A DNA stretch of 64,000 bases from Gluconobacter kanchanaburiensis NBRC 103587 (GTDB lineage Bacteria; Pseudomonadota; Alphaproteobacteria; Acetobacterales; Acetobacteraceae): assembly GCF_007988905.1 (NCBI RefSeq), contig NZ_BJVA01000003.1, forward strand, positions 124,001 to 188,000, written 5' to 3'. Both the position numbers and the translations under genes were made by a program. Positions 52,584-61,230 of the stretch are shown one piece after another (position 1 is the first letter of the stretch; each line of letters opens with the position of its first letter). Under the pieces are notes generated by a model. It saw only the letters and a list, made by a program, of their open reading frames with translations, was not told the origin of the DNA and made no database searches.

Positions 52584-54701
52584 TCAGTTTGAGAGTGTAT
52601 TATTCTGACTGTCAGTCCACTCTGCCGCACTGGCGTGCCAATAGACTTCTACACCAGAGATGTTGTTCAATTTGCAATCCGAACACCAGAGATGATTGCC
52701 GTCGGTTTCATTCTTGGTCGGAAGAGCGGCAAGAGTGTAGGACGCCTGCCTCATAGCTCCGCCAGTTGCGGTATCTGTCGTTGTATTCCAGTTGCCGTGG
52801 CCATCGGCATGAAAGCCGGAAATGTTTCCGTCCGTCATCGTGGACGAAGATGTTCCGCCGGTGCTCTCGAAATCTCCCGATACCTTTACGAAGATTGTGG
52901 CTGCCGTATTGGAGCATGTGGCCATCAGATAGCTCGTCGGAGCGCACCAACCACTATACAGACCGTTACTGGACGTCGTGGGGTCGATCCAGAATGTCTT
53001 TCCACCTTTGAGGTGCATGTCGGCTGTGAAGGACGCTGCTCCCGTGACATTGAGAGCGCCGCTGCCCAGAACCGACAGGCCGCAGGCGCTGCCGAAGCCG
53101 CAGAGTGAAATGCTGCCGTAACTGGCACCCACATTCCATTCGATGTCACCCTGTTTGGAGCCGCCTGGATTTCCTTCCGATACCGGATCGCCGTCAACGG
53201 TCGGGCCAAAATGGCTCACAGCCTGCTGCCAGCCCTGCGTGGCGCTGGGGTTCCCGTAGGAGTTCCACAGAAGGAAGCGAAGACGGTTTGCACCAGCGAT
53301 CCACTGATCCCATTCCTGGTAAATCTGTGCCGTGTTCTGTGCCGTCAGTGACTGGTTTTTCAGGGACGGGACATAGATGTTGTCGCCATCAATAAGCCAG
53401 TTTCCTTCACCACCATCAAACAGGAGGTGATGGTTGACGTTGCCGCCCAGAAAGATCTGTCGGCTGTCGGTCGTCAGCGCGGCGGGCTGATTGCCTGCAT
53501 TCATGCTGATGCCTTGCCAGTCGACGGAGTTGGCGGGAGCGGTGCCATTTACGATGTTCAGGTCAACTTCAAGCGGCGTGATCTGGTGAATGAACGACCT
53601 GTTGGAGGTAGAAGGCGTCAGGTCCGTGGCCTGAAGATTGAAGAACCAGTTGTTGCCGAACGCACTTGAAGCCGCACCACCGCCGAGCAGAACCGTCGGA
53701 GAGGTGTACTGGCTCCAGACGGTATCCAGTGTGGTCGTCTGCGGGACCTGTCCGCTTGCTTTGGTGCCATAACCTGCCACGTCCCAGGCGTAGACACTGA
53801 TCGATGTATCGCCTGCGGATGGGACTGTGCTGACGAAACCGGCATAGAGGTTTCTTTTTGGCAGGGTGCCGGCTGTATTCGTCAGGGAAAGGGCGGGATT
53901 GGGGCTGTTGGTTGTGATGTACATGTTGGGATGGATCTGCGCGGCCTGAGCTGCCGTCAGAGGACTGGCAAGCTGGACCGAAGTCGCCGTGTAGCCTGTG
54001 GCTGTCAGGATGAGGCGTGCCGGCAAATTCGATACCAGAACGCAGTTTGCAACAGTGTCGAAGCCTCCCACGCCCACAACCGCACTGGCCCCGTTATGCG
54101 GGTCCTGCTCCGAGACCGGATACTGGGAGTTGTAGATCGAACCCGTCATGGCGACACCCATCGCACATCCGGCTGAATAGGGGCCGTAAGGGTCGCTCTG
54201 GATCAGGACAGAGCGGGGCTGAAACGTATTGTTCCCTTCGTTCGTGCTGGTTTGGCCGCCAAAGAGCGCGCTTTCATACCCCTGTGCGAACATGTCCACC
54301 TTGGGCGCGTTTTTTTGCCAGGCTCCCAGCCAGTCCGTCCCGGACGTCAGGGGGTTGGTCAGATCCATATTGGCGTCTAGGGCCGCAACACCGTTGGCCG
54401 TATTCATGGAAGACTTCTGAACATAGTTCAGAAGGGTGCTGGCATTGGTACTGTCGGCACAGACAAGAGGATGATTGTCTGAATCCACGCCGCAGGCCTG
54501 CACTGAGACCGTTGTGTTGTGCCACTGTCCCTGCTGGTCCTTGTAAGATCCGACCACAGGTTTTCCCGAGGCATCGAGACCTGACGTGATGGTAACGGAA
54601 CGATACTGGTTGTCGGAAGCCCGATAGGCCTGTGGGATCACGTCCGATGCCAGGGCCGGACTGGACAGCAATGCGCAAAAGAAAATAAATTTCTTCAACA
54701 T
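52584..54701 (-). CDS. Large secreted protein with tail-fibre-like repeats
   Basis: 705 residues with a signal peptide (MLKKFIFFCALLSSPALA). The first 120 residues carry a phage tail-fibre-like piece (STLLNYVQKSSMNTANGVAA, LDANMDLTNPLTSG), and the rest is Asn/Thr/Gly/Ser-rich with many predicted beta strands, as in receptor-binding or adhesin shafts (VLGSGALNVTGAASFTADMH; LHLKGGKTFWIDP-like). A Sec signal is odd for a phage part, so this is more likely a surface protein that has recruited fibre modules. Cysteine pairs near the end (WCSDC). I do not recognise a full-length family. Confidence 0.55.
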   Translation of the reverse strand: MLKKFIFFCALLSSPALASDVIPQAYRASDNQYRSVTITSGLDASGKPVVGSYKDQQGQWHNTTVSVQACGVDSDNHPLVCADSTNASTLLNYVQKSSMNTANGVAALDANMDLTNPLTSGTDWLGAWQKNAPKVDMFAQGYESALFGGQTSTNEGNNTFQPRSVLIQSDPYGPYSAGCAMGVAMTGSIYNSQYPVSEQDPHNGASAVVGVGGFDTVANCVLVSNLPARLILTATGYTATSVQLASPLTAAQAAQIHPNMYITTNSPNPALSLTNTAGTLPKRNLYAGFVSTVPSAGDTSISVYAWDVAGYGTKASGQVPQTTTLDTVWSQYTSPTVLLGGGAASSAFGNNWFFNLQATDLTPSTSNRSFIHQITPLEVDLNIVNGTAPANSVDWQGISMNAGNQPAALTTDSRQIFLGGNVNHHLLFDGGEGNWLIDGDNIYVPSLKNQSLTAQNTAQIYQEWDQWIAGANRLRFLLWNSYGNPSATQGWQQAVSHFGPTVDGDPVSEGNPGGSKQGDIEWNVGASYGSISLCGFGSACGLSVLGSGALNVTGAASFTADMHLKGGKTFWIDPTTSSNGLYSGWCAPTSYLMATCSNTAATIFVKVSGDFESTGGTSSSTMTDGNISGFHADGHGNWNTTTDTATGGAMRQASYTLAALPTKNETDGNHLWCSDCKLNNISGVEVYWHASAAEWTDSQNNTLSN

Positions 54702-54965
54702 TAAATTCCTCGATTTTCAGGAAGAAAATGTAATCGACCTTGGCCCGATGGCATCGGGAAGGAATATCTGATATATTTTCAGGAATGTTGCAAAGAGTTA
54801 AATGAATACTCTTCTGCATTCGGTAAATATACCAAAATCTGCGTTCAATTGCAAGTCTGACGGAATATTTAGTCTGTCATATGCTTTCGGGTGAAAACGT
54901 CTTGTCAGAAGATGGAGCCCGAACAGTCGCGAAAAACAGACCGCAACCGTCGGGCTACACGCTGT
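54702..54965. other. Non-coding region between the tail-fibre-like gene and ribH
   Basis: 264 bp, AT-rich in its first 180 bp. It probably holds the promoter of the tail-fibre-like gene and the 3' end of the rib transcript. No hairpin followed by T's or a gene was recognised. Confidence 0.4.
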
Positions 54966-55445
54966 TCAGGGCTGGCCGGGAAGGCTGCGGAGAAAGGCTA
55001 CGCTTTCCACACAGGCTGCCGCTGCTTCGCGGCCCTTGTTCTCTGCATCCGCCCGTGAACGGTCGACCGCCTGCTGTTCTGTGTAGGTCGTGAGGATTCC
55101 GAAAGCGATCGGCACTTCGGTGGCAAGCTGGGCCTGCATGATGCCGATGGTCGCGCCGAGCGAGATGAACTCGAAATGCGCCGTGTCGCCCTTGATGACG
55201 CAGCCAAGGCAGATCACGCCTTCATATTTGCCGGACTTCGCCAGACGCTGGGCCAGAAGCGGCAGTTCGAAAGCGCCAGGCGCGTCATAGACGTCCACAT
55301 CCGTGATGCCGCGCTCTTCCAGCCATTCGAGCGAACCGTTTTTCAGGCCGCCCGTGATGTTCGTGTTGAAGCGGCTGACCACGATGGCCATTTTCGGCGC
55401 AGGCGAAAGACGCAGGTCGGGGGCGACGGGGATATGCTTGCTCAT
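54966..55445 (-). CDS. ribH: 6,7-dimethyl-8-ribityllumazine synthase
   Basis: 159 residues, family length. VVSRFNTNITGGLKNGSLEW, VDVYDAPGAFELPLLAQRLA and GCVIKGDTAHFEFISLGA are the substrate-binding segments; FGILTTYTEQQAVDRS follows. It makes lumazine from the ribBA product and the pyrimidine. Last gene of the rib operon, overlapping ribBA by four bases. Confidence 0.96.
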   Translation of the reverse strand: MSKHIPVAPDLRLSPAPKMAIVVSRFNTNITGGLKNGSLEWLEERGITDVDVYDAPGAFELPLLAQRLAKSGKYEGVICLGCVIKGDTAHFEFISLGATIGIMQAQLATEVPIAFGILTTYTEQQAVDRSRADAENKGREAAAACVESVAFLRSLPGQP

Positions 55446-56695
55446 GCCGGCTGTTCCTGAAGGAAATGGCCCATCCGTGTGCGTTTTGTCGCAAGATAGG
55501 CGCGGTTGAAAGGGTTGGCTTCGATTTCCAGCCGTTCGCTGGACTGCACGTCAAAGCCGAAGCGGACGAGGTTAGATTCCTTGTCCGGATTGTTCGTCAG
55601 AAGGCGGAGCGAACTCACGCCCAGATGCCGCAGCAGGTCGGCGGCCGCATCCCATTCGCGGGCATCGGCGGGCAGGCCGAGAGCTTCGTTGGCCTCCACT
55701 GTATCCATACCGTGATCCTGAAGCTCGTAGGCGCGGATTTTGTTGGCCAGTCCGATCCCACGGCCTTCATGGCCCCGCAGATAGACCAGCACGCCGGATT
55801 CGGATGCCGAAATCCGCTCCAGAGCCTCGCGGAGCTGCGCGCCACAGTCGCAGCGCATGGAGCCGAGCGCATCGCCCGTCACACATTCCGAATGCAGACG
55901 CACCAGCGGCACGCCTTTGGATGGATCGCCCTTCACCAGCGCGACATGTTCTACGCCATCGACAGCGCGGAAGGCATGAATGCGCAGATCGTGGCCGCCG
56001 AAAATGCTGGGGAGGGCGGATTCGGCCACCATTTCGCCTGCAGCCGGAACGGGGGTGCAGATCAGGTCATGGTCTGCGACGGGCCCACGGCCATGCTCGC
56101 GGCACCACTCCTGAAGATCCGCGATGCTGACGATGGGCATGTTGTGGCGTGCGGCATATTTTCGCAGTTCGGGCAGGCGCATCATGCTGCCGTCATCGGC
56201 CATGATCTCGCAGATCACGCCTGCGGGCTCCAGCCCGGCCAGACGCGCGATGTCGATCGAACCTTCCGTATGACCGTTGCGGCCCAGAACGCCTTCAGGG
56301 TGTGCCCGAAGCGGGAAAATGTGACCGGGTGATACGACGTCTTCCGGTGTCGCAGTCGGATTGGCGGCGATGACGATCGTGCGGGCGCGGTCGGCGGCAG
56401 AAATGCCGGTCGTCACACCTGTTGCCGCTTCGATCGAAACCGTGAAGGCCGTGCCGCGCGGGTCGCGGTTGCGTGCCACCATCGGGGGCAGGGCCAGGCG
56501 GTCGGCCTGTTCGGCTTCCAGCGGCAGGCAGATCAGCCCGCGCGCCTCGCGGACCATGAAGTTGATGGCTTCCGGCGTGGCGAACTGTGCCGCCATGACC
56601 AGATCGCCCTCGTTCTCCCGGTTTTCGTCATCGACCATGACGACCATGCCACCGGCGCGGATGGCCTCGATGGCTGCTTTCAGGGACGGCTTCAT
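55442..56695 (-). CDS. ribBA: Bifunctional DHBP synthase / GTP cyclohydrolase II
   Basis: 417 residues. The N-terminal half has VDDENRENEGDLVMAAQF and HTEGSIDIARLAG of 3,4-dihydroxy-2-butanone-4-phosphate synthase. The C-terminal half has HSECVTGDALGSMRCDCG, whose three cysteines bind zinc in GTP cyclohydrolase II, and YLRGHEGRGIGLANKIRAY. Both early riboflavin branches are therefore in one protein. Overlaps ribE and ribH. Confidence 0.96.
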   Translation of the reverse strand: MKPSLKAAIEAIRAGGMVVMVDDENRENEGDLVMAAQFATPEAINFMVREARGLICLPLEAEQADRLALPPMVARNRDPRGTAFTVSIEAATGVTTGISAADRARTIVIAANPTATPEDVVSPGHIFPLRAHPEGVLGRNGHTEGSIDIARLAGLEPAGVICEIMADDGSMMRLPELRKYAARHNMPIVSIADLQEWCREHGRGPVADHDLICTPVPAAGEMVAESALPSIFGGHDLRIHAFRAVDGVEHVALVKGDPSKGVPLVRLHSECVTGDALGSMRCDCGAQLREALERISASESGVLVYLRGHEGRGIGLANKIRAYELQDHGMDTVEANEALGLPADAREWDAAADLLRHLGVSSLRLLTNNPDKESNLVRFGFDVQSSERLEIEANPFNRAYLATKRTRMGHFLQEQPA

Positions 56696-57330
56696 GAGGC
56701 CACCTTTCCAAGGCTGGGGGAGAACCGCAGCAGGTTCTCGACATATTTGGAAAGCACATCGACCTCCACATCCATCCGGTCCCCGACCGACAGTGTGGAG
56801 AGGTTGGTGTGTTCCCAGGTGTGCGGGATGATCGTCAGGCCGACTTCGAAACCGGCCTGATTGCCGCGCGTGATGTCATCATGCAGATCGTTCACCGTCA
56901 GGCTGATGCCGTCGAAGGTGATGGAGCCCTTTTCCACGACATACTGGCGCAGTGCCTGCGGGACGAACACGCGGAGGGCATAGGAATCGCCCGCTTTTTC
57001 AACACTGGCGAGGGTCGCCACGCCATCCACATGACCCTGCACGATATGGCCTGAAAGACGCGTGCTGGCAGCAACGGCGCGTTCCAGATTGACGCGCGAT
57101 CCGGCTTTGAGCTGATCCAGTGGTGTGCGGGAGAGCGTCTCGCCGCTGAGATGGAATGTCGCCACGCCCGCTGCATCGAAGGTCTCGACCGTCAGACACA
57201 CGCCATTGACCGCCACGCTTTCGCCGAGTTCCAGATCGGGAAAGCCTGTCTCCACGGCCAGGTCCATGGCCTTGTCGCGGACGGATGCTGAGCGGACTGT
57301 GCCCAGACGCTCTATGATTCCAGAGAACAT
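56692..57330 (-). CDS. ribE: Riboflavin synthase alpha subunit
   Basis: 212 residues in two lumazine-binding repeats: MFSGIIERLGTV, then NGVCLTVETFDA and SRVNLERAVAA; second half ITFDGISLTVNDL with IPHTWEHTNL. It forms riboflavin from two lumazines. The gene overlaps the end of ribD by 19 bp. Confidence 0.95.
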   Translation of the reverse strand: MFSGIIERLGTVRSASVRDKAMDLAVETGFPDLELGESVAVNGVCLTVETFDAAGVATFHLSGETLSRTPLDQLKAGSRVNLERAVAASTRLSGHIVQGHVDGVATLASVEKAGDSYALRVFVPQALRQYVVEKGSITFDGISLTVNDLHDDITRGNQAGFEVGLTIIPHTWEHTNLSTLSVGDRMDVEVDVLSKYVENLLRFSPSLGKVAS

Positions 57331-58346
57331 GCGTTTTCCCTCAGCAGTCGCAGCGGGCTCTCGTCCCGCGATTTCAGGTCGATGCGGTCAGCGCCCGCAG
57401 TTTTATGAATGGTGAGCCAGTCATCCCACAGCCCGGCTTCGGACACTGAGGCCAGCAGGGCAGGTCCCGCTTCGACCATCGCCCAGTTCACACCCCGCTC
57501 CGCCAGCATGGCGGGGACCGAGAGCAGATCATGGCTGGAAATGACGTCGAACCCGGCCTGCGTCATCTCGGCTGTCCAGTCTGCCGGAAGACGGCCGTGG
57601 CGGTCGCAGACGACGAGCAGGCGGGGTTTGCGGTCCTCATGGTCCGGAACATGTCGGACCGTGAAGCGTGGTCGGTCCGCCAGAACGGTGCCAATCCCGG
57701 TGATGATCGCATCCGTTGCCCGGCGCAGGCGATGCGCGAGGACGAGCGAGTCCGGAGATGTGAAGGTTTTCTGCCCCGGCGGCGGCACCATGGAGCCGTG
57801 TTCGTCCAGCGCCTGCTTTACGCTGATCCACGGGCGGTGCCGGACAACGCGGCTTGCGAAAGGCGCCAGAAGGGCTTGGCAGTCCCGTGCCAGATCGGCC
57901 ATCTCCGGCCGGTCCGCCAGCATGATCACGCGTTTTGCACTGGGCTCTTCGCGCAGCCGGGCGGCTCCGCCAGAGGCCTGCGGGTTTGGGTCGGCTGCAC
58001 CAATCCAGACCTCCTGAACCGGGCTGTTGCGAAGGGCTTCGCTGCACGGAGGGGTGCGCCCGGTGTGATTGCATGGCTCCAGCGTGACAAGAGCCACCCG
58101 TGCCTGATCCAGCACGCCTGCCGTCCGGGCCTGCGCCAGAGCCATCGCTTCGGCATGGGGTTGCCCTGTGCGTGGATGAGCGCCGATTGTCAGGATACGA
58201 CCTTCCGCATCCAACAGCGCGCATCCGACGGATGGGTTGGGTGCTGTGGCACCAAAGGTCTCGACAGCCTGCGAGATGGTCGCACGAAACCCATTGCGAA
58301 TGGCGCTTGGTGCTATGGTGTCGGAAAGGGTGGTCTGGTCAGGCAA
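57312..58346 (-). CDS. ribD: Bifunctional diaminohydroxyphosphoribosylaminopyrimidine deaminase / reductase
   Basis: 344 residues. The deaminase domain has the zinc site HAEA (residues 64-67) and EPCNHTGRTPPC; the reductase domain follows from about residue 160 with KQALDEHGSMV and TDAIITGIGTVLADRP. It carries out steps two and three of riboflavin synthesis. First gene of the operon, behind the FMN riboswitch. Confidence 0.94.
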   Translation of the reverse strand: MPDQTTLSDTIAPSAIRNGFRATISQAVETFGATAPNPSVGCALLDAEGRILTIGAHPRTGQPHAEAMALAQARTAGVLDQARVALVTLEPCNHTGRTPPCSEALRNSPVQEVWIGAADPNPQASGGAARLREEPSAKRVIMLADRPEMADLARDCQALLAPFASRVVRHRPWISVKQALDEHGSMVPPPGQKTFTSPDSLVLAHRLRRATDAIITGIGTVLADRPRFTVRHVPDHEDRKPRLLVVCDRHGRLPADWTAEMTQAGFDVISSHDLLSVPAMLAERGVNWAMVEAGPALLASVSEAGLWDDWLTIHKTAGADRIDLKSRDESPLRLLRENACSLES

Positions 58347-58465
58347 GTTGCGTCTTCTGGTCCCGTTACGATCGGGACGTCCGCAAGGCGCACGCTGCCC
58401 TCAGCCGGAGCGAAAAACAGGCGGGACTGCAAGTGCCCAACCTGTCCGCGACCGGACAAGTGCTG

Positions 58466-58613
58466 CGTTCTCTTCCATCCGGACTATGACCGTCGGCTCC
58501 GGAGTCTCACCGGATCTGCTTGTCCCTTCCGGACCGAAATCCGGAAGGCGCTCGCGGGCTGAGGCGGGGAAAACCGCCAATACCGCCGGTGGGGAATTTC
58601 ACCCCGCCCTGAG
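58466..58613 (-). promoter_or_regulatory. FMN riboswitch
   Basis: The minus-strand leader of ribD has all the conserved elements: TCAGGGCGGGGTGAAATTCC, CCACCGGCGGTATT, GAGCGCC, GATTTCGGTC, GATCCGGTGAGACTCCGGAG, CCGACGGTCATAGTCCGGAT and GGAAGAGAACG. It should repress the rib operon when FMN is abundant. About 120 bp lie between it and ribD, enough for an expression platform. Confidence 0.96.
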
Positions 58614-58681
58614 AACGTCTGTGTTCAGGAGGAACTATGGAACCGTCCGGACGGGAATGACAAGCAAAAATCCACTTTCGT

Positions 58682-58718
58682 CTTTCACCTGACAGAGAGG
58701 CGTCATGTCAGGTGAAAG
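58682..58718. repeat. 12-bp perfect inverted repeat upstream of the FMN riboswitch
   Basis: CTTTCACCTGAC and GTCAGGTGAAAG are perfect complements, 13 bases apart. It lies between the FMN riboswitch and the entericidin-gene terminator, in or near the rib promoter region. No T-tract is attached, so it may be an operator rather than a terminator. Confidence 0.7.
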
Positions 58719-58741
58719 GATAGATCAGCTCATAGATATAG

Positions 58742-58771
58742 AAAAACCGCCGATCACAAGACCGGCGGTTT
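58742..58771 (-). terminator. Intrinsic terminator after the entericidin-like gene
   Basis: AAACCGCCG (58744-58752) pairs with CGGCGGTTT (58763-58771). On the minus strand it ends in TTTTT, 28 bp beyond the stop of the lipoprotein gene. Confidence 0.88.
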
Positions 58772-58798
58772 CGAAATTTCTGTGCGGGACAGAAGTGT

Positions 58799-59002
58799 TC
58801 AGTGCGTGGATGCGTTGGTATTGCGCTGGATCGCATCCTGCGTCGCATTAGCGCCACGGGAGACATTGTGCCCGATGGAGCTTACGTCCTGCCCGGCGCC
58901 ATGTACGGTATTGCAGGCTGAAAGCGAAACGCCCGCACCCGACAGCAGAGCCAGAGACAGGGCAAAACGGGAAAAGGACTTTGCAAAGGACTTGGTTGAC
59001 AT
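58799..59002 (-). CDS. Entericidin-like small lipoprotein
   Basis: 67 residues. A lipoprotein signal ends in the lipobox LSAC, and the mature part, CNTVHGAGQDVSSIGHNV, is the entericidin pattern. Enteric EcnA/EcnB act as an antidote/bacteriolytic pair; here only one copy is present, so a toxin role cannot be assumed. It lies divergent from phrB, with 198 bp of intergenic sequence in between in which no gene is seen. Confidence 0.82.
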   Translation of the reverse strand: MSTKSFAKSFSRFALSLALLSGAGVSLSACNTVHGAGQDVSSIGHNVSRGANATQDAIQRNTNASTH

Positions 59003-59200
59003 CGGTGGAAATCCTCTAAAGAGCGTTTTGCCTTGTAAACGACATGCACGGACAAAGGTTCACAGCAGCAAAAGAATTTTCTTCGACAGATCATCAGCCG
59101 CTTCAGGACAACCATGACCTGGACAGGTACGGTGCAACCTTTCTGAACGAACCCACCCTTCATGCGCTCTGTCAGTTGTTTTCCCCAGTTGTGAGAATCC

Positions 59201-60640
59201 ATGCCCAGTTCCAGCCCCCTCCCTGCCATCGTCTGGTTTCGAGACGATCTGCGCATGGCAGACCATCCTGCTCTGCATGCAGCGGCAGATTCAGACCGGC
59301 CGCTGATCTGTCTCTATGTTCTTGATGACATTACGCCAGCCCTTCACCCTCTGGGAGCCGCTGCCCGCTGGTGGCTGCATGGAGCGCTGGCGGATCTGCG
59401 ACGGGACCTGAAGAAACAGGGCGGAACGCTGCTGACATTGTTGGGGTCTGCCGAAAAGCTGCTTCCCCAACTCGCGAAGTTGACAGGCGCAACCTCGGTT
59501 TATTGGCATCATCGACTGCATGAAAAGGAGCGGGCGCAGGACGACCGTATCCGGACAGCACTGGAACAGCAGGGATGTGAGGTTCGTCCTCACTGGGGCA
59601 CGGTTCTGGTGGACCCTGAAACCGTGCAGACGAAACAGGGTGGATTTTACAAGGTCTGCGGCTCGTTCTGGAAGGCGCTCCAGACTCATGCTGTCCCTGA
59701 ACCGCTAGAGGCGCCCTCCCGTCTGTCCTTTCGTGTTGTTCCCTCCTCCATCCTGTCCGATGCAAGACTGAACGAGGATGATCTCTGCCCGCACGCTCCT
59801 GACTGGGCGGTGGATTTCAGAAAAACATGGGAGCCAGGAGAGTCTGAGGCGCAGGAACATCTTGAGGATTTCCTCAGACATTCCGTTGCCCACTACTCTA
59901 CGGGGCGTGATCGGGTGGCGGAGGAGGGAACATCCCGCCTGTCGCCCTATCTCGCTTCGGGAGCCGTCTCGCCGCGGCAGGTCTGGGCAGCCATTCAGAA
60001 ATATGGAGCCCATACAGAAGGTCCAAGAATTTTCCTGTCAGAACTCGGATGGCGGGAATTTGCGCGTTACACCCTGTATCATCTCTCGAAGCTTCCATTC
60101 GAAAACCTTAATCCGAAGTTTTCAGGACTGAAATGGCGCAGTAATGCAGCAGATCTCAAGGCATGGCAGCAGGGCCGGACCGGTGTGCCGATCGTGGACG
60201 CGGGGATGCGTCAGCTCTGGCAGACAGGCTGGATGCACAACCGGGCGCGCATGATTGTCGGTTCCTTCCTGACGAAGCACCTTCTGATTGACTGGAAAAA
60301 AGGGGACGCCTGGTTCCGTGACACGCTGGTGGACGCGGATTTCGCCAACAATGCCATGAACTGGCAATGGGTCGCGGGAACGGGGATCGAAGCCACGCCT
60401 TTTTTCAGGATTTTCAATCCGACCAGACAGGCTGAGAAATTCGATCCGGACGGAGATTACATCCGTCAGTGGGTGCCGGAACTGCGTGGGCTCTCAGGTC
60501 GCGCTCTGTTTGAGCCCTGGGCTGCGAAAGACGATGACCTGAGAAAAGGTCGTGTCCAGCTTGGCCGAACCTATCCGCATCCGATTGTCGACCTGAAAGA
60601 AGGGCGGGACCGGGCTCTTCAGGCTTTCAGGGAACTATGA
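59201..60640 (+). CDS. phrB: Deoxyribodipyrimidine photolyase
   Basis: 479 residues. The N-terminal photolyase domain (IVWFRDDLRMADHPAL) and FAD-binding domain (GRDRVAEEGTSRLSPYLASG; RTGVPIVDAGMRQLWQTGWM; NWQWVAGTGIEATPFFRIFN) are complete. It repairs cyclobutane pyrimidine dimers using blue light. The GTG/ATG region around 59201 fits MPSSSPLPAIVWF. A 14-bp inverted repeat surrounds the stop codon. Confidence 0.95.
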   Translation: MPSSSPLPAIVWFRDDLRMADHPALHAAADSDRPLICLYVLDDITPALHPLGAAARWWLHGALADLRRDLKKQGGTLLTLLGSAEKLLPQLAKLTGATSVYWHHRLHEKERAQDDRIRTALEQQGCEVRPHWGTVLVDPETVQTKQGGFYKVCGSFWKALQTHAVPEPLEAPSRLSFRVVPSSILSDARLNEDDLCPHAPDWAVDFRKTWEPGESEAQEHLEDFLRHSVAHYSTGRDRVAEEGTSRLSPYLASGAVSPRQVWAAIQKYGAHTEGPRIFLSELGWREFARYTLYHLSKLPFENLNPKFSGLKWRSNAADLKAWQQGRTGVPIVDAGMRQLWQTGWMHNRARMIVGSFLTKHLLIDWKKGDAWFRDTLVDADFANNAMNWQWVAGTGIEATPFFRIFNPTRQAEKFDPDGDYIRQWVPELRGLSGRALFEPWAAKDDDLRKGRVQLGRTYPHPIVDLKEGRDRALQAFREL

Positions 60641-60658
60641 GTCACTGAAAGCCTGAAG
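60617..60658 (+). repeat. 14-bp perfect inverted repeat across the phrB stop
   Basis: CTTCAGGCTTTCAG (60617-60630) and CTGAAAGCCTGAAG (60645-60658) are exact complements with a 14-base loop that includes the stop TGA. There is no T-run behind it. It may serve as a transcript 3' end for phrB, or reduce read-through into the convergent gene. Confidence 0.6.
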
Positions 60659-60669
60659 AAGTCTGAAAT

Positions 60670-60691
60670 CCGCCCCGCCGGAGCAGGGCGG
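60670..60691 (-). terminator. Weak terminator-like hairpin after the coiled-coil gene
   Basis: CCGCCC (60670-60675) pairs with GGGCGG (60686-60691), and on the minus strand is followed by ATTTC. It lies 10 bp beyond the end of the 151-aa gene. The U-tract is short, so confidence is low. Confidence 0.45.
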
Positions 60692-60700
60692 AAAAGCAGT

Positions 60701-61156
60701 TCAGAGGCCGCCGTTCAGGAAGTTGCTGACATCCCCACGGGCTTTGGTGCCCAGATTGTTAAGGCGGTCGCGCTGTTCCTTGGGAGCATTCTTCAACTGC
60801 TGAAGGCGCTGGCTCTGCTGGTCGCGCAGGTTCGTCAGTTTGCCCTGCTCATTGCTGATCTGCTTCTGCAGACGGGCCTTCTCGTTCGCAGGGGCATTCG
60901 TATATTTGTCCTTCAGGTCCTGAATCCGCTTTTCACGGGCCGCCTGTGCCTCTTTTGACTGCTTTTGGTAGTTCTGGACCTTGCTGTTGAGGCAGTCTTC
61001 CCGCTGTGCCAGACGGCCAATGACATCATTCTGGCCTGTCTGCTGGCAGGCTGTAGAGGCCTGCGTATCGGCTGCGCGGCTCTGTGGAGCAAAGGAAACC
61101 GCTCCGGCAATCAGTCCTGCAGCCAGCATCGAGCGGGAAAAAAGGGTGAAATTCAT
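60701..61156 (-). CDS. Secreted coiled-coil protein, 151 aa
   Basis: A signal peptide (MLAAGLIAGAVSFAPQSRA) precedes about 120 residues that are almost entirely charged helix (KVQNYQKQSKEAQAAREKRI, RLQKQISNEQGKLTNLRDQQ), with two cysteines near the mature N-terminus (STACQQTG and EDCLNSK). It could be a periplasmic scaffold. No family recognised. Confidence 0.6.
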   Translation of the reverse strand: MNFTLFSRSMLAAGLIAGAVSFAPQSRAADTQASTACQQTGQNDVIGRLAQREDCLNSKVQNYQKQSKEAQAAREKRIQDLKDKYTNAPANEKARLQKQISNEQGKLTNLRDQQSQRLQQLKNAPKEQRDRLNNLGTKARGDVSNFLNGGL

Positions 61157-61230
61157 AACATCTCCTGTAAACGGATGGATGAATCAAAGCACGTTCTGAT
61201 GGCGGGAATGTGGCCTTTATGAAGAAGGCC

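Noticed and set aside
57531-58562. Plus-strand open frame of 343 codons
   Set aside because: Antisense to ribD and running through the FMN riboswitch; Cys/Arg-rich and not a protein family.
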